From assembly GCF_030463565.1 (NCBI RefSeq), contig NC_134648.1, positions 47,864,346 through 47,928,345 of the forward strand: a DNA stretch of 64,000 nucleotides, read 5' to 3'. How positions within the stretch are numbered: position 1 is the stretch's first letter; the number at the start of each line of letters is the position of its first letter. This document shows positions 58,601-64,000 of the stretch, piece by piece. Source of the stretch: Pelecanus crispus (Eukaryota; Chordata; Aves; Pelecaniformes; Pelecanidae). Made by a program: the position numbers and the translations under genes. The notes under the pieces were generated by a model that had not been told where the DNA came from, did not search any database, and was given only the letters and a program-made list of their open reading frames with translations.

Positions 58601-61600
58601 GGGTTCTAGTCTGAGGCTTCAAAAGGGCACCTTTTGGCGCCGCAGGCAATAAACTTCCCTTTCTAGCCTCTGTAAAATAGAGGAGACACCGTGAGGTCTC
58701 AAAAATTTTCTTCTACAGCACATTGCAAGCAAACCATGGTAACTAGCTAATGAATCAGATGGGGCTGGACCTTCAGATGTCCTGCTCCCAGCTACTAGTT
58801 CTGGTTTTCCTCATCTGCATGGTCAAACAGGCACAACCCTTGCCTGTTTTATGGGCATTCAAACAACTCTAATTCACAGAGAAACTTTACTGAGCAACTG
58901 TGACATGTGAAATGCCTACAACTTTTGCCAGCCCTCACAAATGCAAATTTGGCACATTGTCTTGATTCTTAGAATATTTTGCTTGACTCTGGTGCTAAGT
59001 GTTGCTGCCAACTCTGCATCACTTTCTGCCCAGCTTGGGAGCAGGGGCCCTTCTCTCAGAAATCACATGCATCACAGAGCTGCTATGAAGCTGGCGTACT
59101 GACAGCATCAGCTGGCAGGGCAGCGTCTGGCTGTCCACACAAGGCTGCTGTCCTCTTGGACGGGCAAGAAGTAGAGGTACACAAATGACTGGTCTATGTT
59201 TATGCCCAGCTTTGAAGTGAAGCAGTAGTGGGTAGAGGGACGGTGCTGATGTGCCACACTCCTATGTCCTGGCATTGCCGTTTGTGGTGTTTTCTAGTGA
59301 GCAGGGTGCTCCAGAGGTGGGGAGATAGGATGAAGCCAAATTAGGCTCTTGTGGGCTGTATTGCCATAGCCAGGTGTTGCAAAGAGCCAGCTTTCAAGGC
59401 TGGAGGGCGCCTCCTTGCTGTGGGTTCTCCAGTCATTCTACCCCCTCTCTGGCTGCTGGCTCTGCTGGTGTTTCCAGCCTTTCTGAGTAATTCTTGGAAA
59501 GGATTGGGTGGATTCCTCCTGCCTAAAGAGCACGTCACTCAGCTTACTAGCCTCTCCTGTAATGTCCTGACATGTGTTTTTGGAGCAGGGAGCAGTCACA
59601 GGCAGCTGGCTTATTTGGGATCACTTGCATAAGATTCTTCATCTGTTCTCTGTGCCATGCAGCCATGGAGCAAGCTCTGCTTAATGTTGTCAGAGATGGC
59701 GTGTGAAGGAAGTGTGATGTCCCCTTCAGCTGCCAATTGTGTGGCTCCTCAGAGTGCTTCATGAGCTGTGTAGGACAATGGGTATCCAGTGTCCCAGTGG
59801 AGGATTGGGCTAGGCGGAGGATAGCTGAGTACTTCAGGGTCAGGGGAGCTGAAGGACTTCAGGGTTAGGGGAGCTCAGGGTTTTGTTCCCTTTGTTAGAG
59901 AGAGTTTTGCCTGCTAGACTGCACTTCTGTATCATGTATTGCAATGTTTCTGCTTTTAGCTGAGGCTGAAAGAGGAAAAGTAGGAAGTGGGAACTTGACA
60001 TGTATCTGTTCTGTCAGGACTTCAGGCATCTGTGCCAGAGTTTTTAAACCCATGCCTCCTTATGGAGCCCATAGATCTGTGAGCTGCAGTGGTGAAATCT
60101 GTGTGCCCATCCCTCCCCCCATCAGGATCACTGAAGCCTTGAAGAGAAACTAACTGCAAATGTAAATGACTTTCTGAGAAGAAAGTTGCGCTGACTGTTA
60201 CAGACCTCATCCACCTGGGTAAGGTTTCTCAGTATCGCCCAAGGTGAGAGTGTAGCCGTTGCGGTACTGCTGGTCCAGTGCCCACGTGGATGTTCTCGTC
60301 TACTGTAAGCAAAGCTCTTGGTTTTTGTGCCCTTTGGGAAGGTGTTTAACTCAACCAGAGTTGTATGTAAGCTGGAACAGAGTGTCTGAATGGGGCTTGA
60401 CCAGTATCACCCCAACGGTTTCCATTCTCACCTTGGGTGATACTGAGAAACCTTCACCAGGTGGCTGATGCCTGTAACAGTTAATCTAACTTCCCTTTCA
60501 GAAAGACAATTACTTTCACAGTTGTTTTTTTGTTTTTTTTTTTTTTTTCAGGCTTCAGTGATATCTTTTAAAATGCAAGAGTTTTCCCATGCAGACACAC
60601 ACACCAGGTGCCTGGGGGAAGTGCTGTCTTTGCTTCACCATCAGCTCTGCTCCTACTTGCCTTCTGGTGTTTCTTGGCTTGGAGAGGATGTTTTTTACTG
60701 GCTCTCAGCAGGGAGGGTGCTATCACTGGAAGGAAACTACACAGGTCAATGGCACTGGTGTTAATTGAATCCCAGGTCCTTGTTAAAGGTGTGGTGCTGA
60801 GGCAGCTGCTTTTCTAGTATTTTACCTTGGCTGGGGGGAGGAGAAAACTCCAATGCTAAAAATGGATCTGGCTGTGAGGTAGTGTTGAGACCCTATGAAG
60901 GACTTGCAAGACCTTTCAGTACCAGAAATGTGCACAGCCCTTCCTCTAGCTGCTAAGGTAAGAACCGTCCTGAAACTGGAGGGTGCTTCCTCCTGCATGC
61001 TGAGATCTGGCTGTCCTTGGTCTGCATTTCTTTCAGTAACCTACATCTAGCCTGCCTGGCTGGCTTTCCTGAGACTCAGCAGCCTTGGTGTGGATTGCTG
61101 CTCCCAAACATCTCTCTCTCTACATTTCTACCTTTTCACTACCCAGCAGGAGAGTAGCAGGCTCTAAATGTGCTGCATTTTTATCCCCCCTCTCAGGTCT
61201 GAATACAGGTTGCTTCTACGCACTGTCCACTCTGCTGAACCGCATGGTGATCCATCACTACCCAGTAAGTGCATCCAACCCTCCTGGCCCTCTGATGCTT
61301 GCTGTTGTCCAGTGCTGGCTGTCAAAGGAGAGTCTGTGAGAAATGCAATGCCACAGCACTTCTGGCTGTCTCTGGCATAAGTTGGCTGGCTGGCAGGAGA
61401 ACACTGGTTCCTTTAGTTCTTTACACCACCCTGTGCAAAAGCTGGCGAGCTCTAGCAAAGACAGCTCCTTTACACCCTAAATGCCAGCATTTTCTTCTGA
61501 GAAATTCTTCCAGCAATTGCCTCCACCCTGTTCCTGGCAGTGACTTCTACTGGGACATCTGTACGAGGAGGCTGCCCACACTCGTGCTGTGGTGGCAGAA

Positions 61601-62160
61601 GAGTGGGGTGCCTCAGTAGCTGAGCTACTGTAGAGCTTACTGCTGGGGCTGCATGCCAGAGAGCTCCTTTCCGTGCTGCCTTGTAGTGGGTTCCAGTATT
61701 TCCTGGTCGATCTGGCCCAAATCCTGACACCAGGCAGCAAGCTTCATAGGGTTTATGCTGACTCCTCTGAGAGCATCTGTTCACGCTGGCCAGTTCTCAC
61801 CTTTTTCTCTGGGCTGGCTCAGAGAGATGTACCAAACCACTTTTCTTCATGGGCCGGAATAAGGCACTGCATTGGCTCATACTGGGCCCAAAAGCGTTCT
61901 TGCAAAGGCTAGTTCTGGTTAGTGTGCTACCAGCAGAAGACATGTATGGGACACTAACTTTGGTGTCTCTTCCTGTCTGGGTTCTCTGCACTTTGCTTCT
62001 TGTTGGCTATGACTTGGCTCCTTCATTTGTGTGAGCGTGTGTGTGTCTCACCACAGGGGGAGGAGGTGAATGCTGGCAGGATTGGACTCACCATTATACT
62101 GTCAGGGATGGTTGGAGCTCTGGTCTCCGGCATCTGGTTGGACAGAACCAAGACCTACAA
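40105..62160 (+). CDS. FLVCR2: FLVCR2 (SLC49A2), MFS transporter, first five coding exons (3' end beyond window)
   Basis: FLVCR2 is a plasma-membrane major-facilitator transporter. It was first described as a heme and calcium-chelate carrier and is now regarded as a choline carrier of brain endothelium; human loss causes Fowler syndrome. Exons of 510, 142, 141, 68 and 104 nt join in consistent phases to give residues 1-321 plus a split codon. Helices are visible at about 33-55, 75-92, 98-115, 122-143, 160-183 and 200-217, followed by a cytoplasmic loop ([14 protein letters not shown]) and further helices from about 254. W49 and Q138 align with human W102 and Q191, the choline-contact pair (family knowledge). 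The N-terminus before SRRRW is 53 residues shorter than human and lacks its Ser-Pro repeats. FLVCR1 is less likely given LSRRRWAVV and the sequence of the PSRAQ loop. Later exons lie right of 64000. Confidence 0.98.
40597..40664 (+). repeat. FLVCR2: Perfect 34 bp tandem duplication spanning the FLVCR2 exon 1 donor
   Basis: Copies at 40597-40630 and 40631-40664 are identical over all 34 bases. Each includes GGGAACCAG|GTAATG, so the splice donor exists twice, at 40615 and 40649. Homology of the protein (FGNQ joined to LGIA) requires use of the first copy. The second would add 34 nt and shift frame. Confidence 0.97.
40670..40705 (+). repeat. FLVCR2: Perfect 15 bp stem inverted repeat (hairpin) after the duplicated donor
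   Basis: The left arm CTGGCCAGCCAGGTG (40670-40684) and right arm CACCTGGCTGGCCAG (40691-40705) are exact reverse complements around the 6-base loop GGCTGT. It lies 20 bases beyond the second donor, in the nascent intron 1 RNA, and is GC-rich enough to fold stably. Confidence 0.95.
48440..48800 (-). mobile_element. Possible degraded LINE reverse-transcriptase fragment
   Basis: On the minus strand an open stretch (48451-48678) contains [20 protein letters not shown] followed by [10 protein letters not shown]. This resembles the motif with acidic and hydrophobic residues then K-x-x-GPDGIHPxV that opens the CR1/L2 reverse-transcriptase domain. The frame breaks on both sides. It is similarity by eye only and could be chance. 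Confidence 0.3.
48858..48904 (+). repeat. GGT-rich tract followed by T21
   Basis: Several GGT units (about 48858-48876) are followed by GTGTGGG and 21 consecutive T (48884-48904). Simple sequence, likely length-polymorphic. Confidence 0.9.
53096..53590 (-). mobile_element. CR1 LINE, 3' part (about 495 bp)
   Basis: The + strand reads TATAGAATCATAGAAAGC, then GGGTTGGAAGGGACC, CCAACCTGACCTTGGATG, TTCTCTTCTCCAGGCTGAAC and GTGCTCCAGCCCTCGGATCC, which is the reverse complement of CR1 3' sequence. It is longer and better preserved than the JDP2 intron copies. It is 5' truncated near 53590 and has no intact ORF. It lies in FLVCR2 intron 1, antisense to the gene. Confidence 0.95.
54430..54447 (-). 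mobile_element. CR1-like octamer tail only
   Basis: AGAATCATAGAATCATTA has the form of the CR1 terminal octamer repeat, but no CR1 body follows. It may be a minimal 5'-truncated insertion or chance. Confidence 0.35.
54841..54982 (+). CDS. FLVCR2: FLVCR2 coding exon 2
   Basis: 142 nt encode [20 protein letters not shown] through AYHISIMFF to FILVII (residues 171-217) plus the first base of the Val218 codon. The acceptor CTGCTCAG is strong and the donor is GTAAGG. It covers the rest of helix 5 and helix 6. Confidence 0.98.
54983..56255 (+). other. FLVCR2: FLVCR2 intron 2
   Basis: 1,273 bp, GTAAGG to TGTGTCTGGTTTCAG. It holds a T-run near 55591-55606 and no recognised repeat family. Confidence 0.95.
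56256..56396 (+). CDS. FLVCR2: FLVCR2 coding exon 3 (cytoplasmic loop and start of helix 7)
   Basis: 141 nt complete Val218 and encode [20 protein letters not shown] to [13 protein letters not shown] (219-264) plus the first base of Gly265. The loop between transporter halves diverges from human as expected, while the flanking VFKEKP and TYG are conserved. The donor is GTAAGG. Confidence 0.98.
57426..57441 (+). repeat. Poly-T run (T16)
   Basis: Sixteen T residues in FLVCR2 intron 3, followed by a TCTCTCCACAG that mimics a splice acceptor. No conserved exon follows it. Confidence 0.9.
59831..59880 (+). repeat. 25 bp tandem duplication
   Basis: ACTTCAGGGTCAGGGGAGCT and five further bases (59831-59855) are repeated at 59856-59880 with three mismatches in 25. 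Confidence 0.85.
60127..60562. repeat. 436 bp imperfect palindrome (possible MITE-like element)
   Basis: The outer ends are exact inverted copies: ATCACTGAAGCCT (60127-60139) and AGGCTTCAGTGAT (60550-60562). The best-paired core, about 60198-60258 against 60424-60481, is roughly 87% complementary by my alignment (about 8 differences in 60). Weaker pairing continues outward through a T-tract (60525-60549) that has expanded in the right arm, and inward toward a centre near 60345. Such ends with full-length arms suggest a non-autonomous foldback or MITE-type DNA transposon, or an inverted duplication. I do not recognise the family. No clear target duplication is seen beyond a possible AT. Confidence 0.8.
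61197..61264 (+). CDS. FLVCR2: FLVCR2 coding exon 4
   Basis: 68 nt complete Gly265 and encode [18 protein letters not shown] then HHYP (266-287), ending in phase 0 before GTAAGT. The [13 protein letters not shown] core of helix 7 matches the human protein as I know it; HH replaces WH. Confidence 0.98.
61265..62056 (+). other. FLVCR2: FLVCR2 intron 4
   Basis: 792 bp from GTAAGT to GTGTGTCTCACCACAG. A short GTGT stretch precedes the acceptor. Nothing else was recognised. Confidence 0.95.
62057..62160 (+). CDS. FLVCR2: FLVCR2 coding exon 5 (last exon in window)
   Basis: 104 nt encode [18 protein letters not shown] to [11 protein letters not shown] (288-321) plus two bases of Lys322. The donor is GTAAGT at 62161. 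The GIWLDR-T/S-KTY motif at the end of helix 8 is the MFS intracellular loop signature conserved in FLVCR proteins. Confidence 0.98.
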
Positions 62161-64000
62161 GTAAGTCCCTTGTTTGCCTCTGTGTCCCTAGTGACTGTGC
62201 TCTTCCCCCATACTGTGCAAGGAGCAACCCTGTGCAGTTACAACTCGGCAGTCCAGGGACTGAATCATTGGGAGGGTTTTTAGGAAAAAAATATGGTTCT
62301 TCAAAATCCATTTGGAGCTGTGTGTTAGTCTGCACTGGGCCCATACAAGGTTTGGTTCTAGTGGTCCCTAGGGAGGCATAGGGAGAGGATGAGATGGCCC
62401 AGCAGCTGCTTTGTCAGGGATGAGAGGGGTCTTGGCACAAGCAGAATCAAGACTATACCAGACCATTTCTCAGCTCTTACAAATCAGCTTCTGTGAAGAT
62501 TTGTCTGGCTTAATGAAAGGCATGCTGAATCCAGTGCCCAGAGGCATTGTGTGAGGGTGTGTTGCTGTATTTAGGGCAGGCATAAGAGGTACTGGGGTTT
62601 GTGGGTGGATGATTCTGGGTTTGCTGCCTGGTGGGTTGGAAAGGCAGATCTCGCCAGCATACCCTGCCAGGTAATGGGACAGCTAAGAGTCTTTGGGTGT
62701 CCTGCAGCTCCCAGTCCTCAGGAACTCAGACCTCACGGAGAGATCTCTGTAGGGTGTCTGGGGGGATGGAGAGTGCTTCTCCTGTCTTATGTTGGGGTCC
62801 ATGTAATCAGCTTTTCAGTTTCCCTGCTGGCTGTGAGAACTGTGCTGTAACCTGTTGTCTGAGCAGGTTGCGTGAGAGGGGGCTTTACTGGTGATGTGCT
62901 GGTGATGAGCTGAAGGCAACTTCAGAGTTCTTTTCCTTGCAGCAGCTTTTCACCTGGGGGAGTCCCACTGCCATTATCCTGCCTGGTACCTTGGGCCAGA
63001 AAAGCATGTTCTCATCGTGAGCAGCTCTGAATCTGGCTAGCTGTGGGTTTGCAGCTTCTGAAGTGGCCTCTGGCGCTAGCTGTCAAGTACAGGGATCAAA
63101 GATGGAGACGAAGTGGGCTTCTCTAACAGGAAAGGATGGTAGTTGAGGACTCCTGGGGGTGCTGGAAAGAGGAGCAGATGACTAATACAGAGACTGGCAG
63201 GTCTCTTGTTGCTGTTTCTAGATCATTGTGTGCCACTGAGTAGTTCTTATTTGGCAGACCTGGGAAACAGAAACAGCTGTTATGAACTGCACTAGCTAAC
63301 TGTGCAATGTAACTTGTGTCTCTTTCCAGCCCAGGGCTAGTGGTAAGGTCACCTCAACTGGCACTGCTAGGGTGGATGGTCTTCCTGATTCTCCCTAAGT
63401 GGAGCTAGGTTGCAGCACAAAGGCTGAAGAGCTTTGTGGCTCGCCTGGCAGAGCTGGGACTTGAAATTTGGCAGAATGGGAGAGGGGAAAAAAAAAAAAA
63501 AATCCTGGATTTGTTCCACAGCCCCTGCTTGCTTGGAGGGACCATGTAGGTGGGCACAGCTGGCTGAGAGTGCAGAAAAATAGGGCTGTGCCACCCATGG
63601 AATTTATCCTGCAGACTCCAGGGACTCTCTGCGGATAGATTTAGCCTTAGGTGAGGAAAAACACTGCTAAGAATTTGTTCTCCCTTGCAGCCCACAAAGT
63701 GGATTTCTGTGGACCTAGCAAAATTTTTCTGAGTGCTGCAGAGTCTTTATTTAGCCCCATTTAAAAGTCTATTTAAAAAAACTGTCAAGATGCCAGATGT
63801 TCTAGGTAGGTACCCTCCCCCTTCTCTCCACTGCTCACATAGTCTCAGGAACAAAATGGTAAGCACATGAAAATCAGGAAGGAAAGATGTCAAGTCCTTT
63901 TTTTAGTCAGCTTGGAGAGAGAGGGAAGCAAATGAATGGGATCCAGCTGTGATTGAGGGGAGCAGGGGGAGGTTAATAACAGAAGGAATTGCAGAGCTCT
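62161..64000 (+). other. FLVCR2: FLVCR2 intron 5 (cut by window edge)
   Basis: At least 1,840 bp of intron. The next conserved exon (ETTLVVYIMTLVG-like in human) is not present in any frame, so it lies beyond 64000. An A-run near 63488-63501 is the only simple repeat noted. Confidence 0.9.

Larger units (their letters stand above)
56397..61196 (+). other. FLVCR2: FLVCR2 intron 3
   Basis: 4,800 bp. It contains T-runs (57426-57441 and a shorter one near 57838), a 25 bp tandem duplication (59831-59880), and a 436 bp imperfect palindrome (60127-60562). The rest shows no gene or named repeat. It ends TTTTTATCCCCCCTCTCAG. Confidence 0.95.

Noticed and set aside
62161-64000. Search for FLVCR2 exon 6
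   Set aside because: No frame encodes the conserved next segment; it must lie beyond the window.
1-64000. CRISPR arrays, operons, tRNA or rRNA genes
   Set aside because: This is a vertebrate nuclear locus; no regularly spaced repeats and no tRNA or rRNA signature were seen on either strand.

Overview
The window is vertebrate nuclear DNA from a bird. Spliced genes have GT-AG introns. CR1 LINE fragments carry the avian 3' tip (repeats of an AGAATCAT-like octamer followed by a GGTTGGAA block). A complete endogenous-retrovirus solo LTR is of a kind I know from Neoaves rather than landfowl, so a non-galliform bird is likely; that last step is inference.

Three protein-coding genes lie on the + strand in the order JDP2 - BATF - FLVCR2, the order I know from human 14q24.3 and chicken chromosome 5. 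JDP2 is cut by the left edge: only its last two coding exons (3665-3769, 4827-5012) and 3' UTR are present, giving the whole bZIP domain and C-terminus. BATF is complete: three coding exons (22950-23015, 24845-24949, 27712-27918) encode 125 aa. FLVCR2 is cut by the right edge: five coding exons (40105-40614, 54841-54982, 56256-56396, 61197-61264, 62057-62160) encode the first 321 residues plus a split codon. JDP2 and BATF are both AP-1-type bZIP factors without a classical transactivation domain; FLVCR2 is a 12-helix MFS transporter (SLC49 family) with no functional link beyond conserved neighbourhood.

Layout: 1-3664 JDP2 intron; 3665-5890 JDP2 end and 3' UTR; about 5.9-22.7 kb intergenic, with an orphan CpG island at 8.8-9.35 kb that carries eleven perfect GGGGCC units and is abutted by a CR1; about 22.7-28.37 kb BATF, with a second CpG island inside intron 2; 28.4-39.6 kb intergenic with the solo LTR (35761-36325) and an ancient LINE-like relic; 39.6-64 kb FLVCR2 with its CpG-island promoter, a 14.2 kb first intron, and a 436 bp imperfect palindrome in intron 3.

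The observations most worth checking are: (1) a perfect 34 bp tandem duplication that copies the FLVCR2 exon 1 splice donor, followed by a perfect 15 bp stem hairpin; (2) the GGGGCC hexanucleotide tract; (3) the long palindrome in FLVCR2 intron 3; (4) an intronic CpG island in BATF with an ATG-initiated frame running open into the leucine-zipper exon, which would give a BATF without its basic region; (5) a perfect AP-1 site in an AICE-like context in BATF intron 2. I found no tRNA, rRNA, CRISPR array or recognisable fourth protein-coding gene. Most other open frames look like chance.
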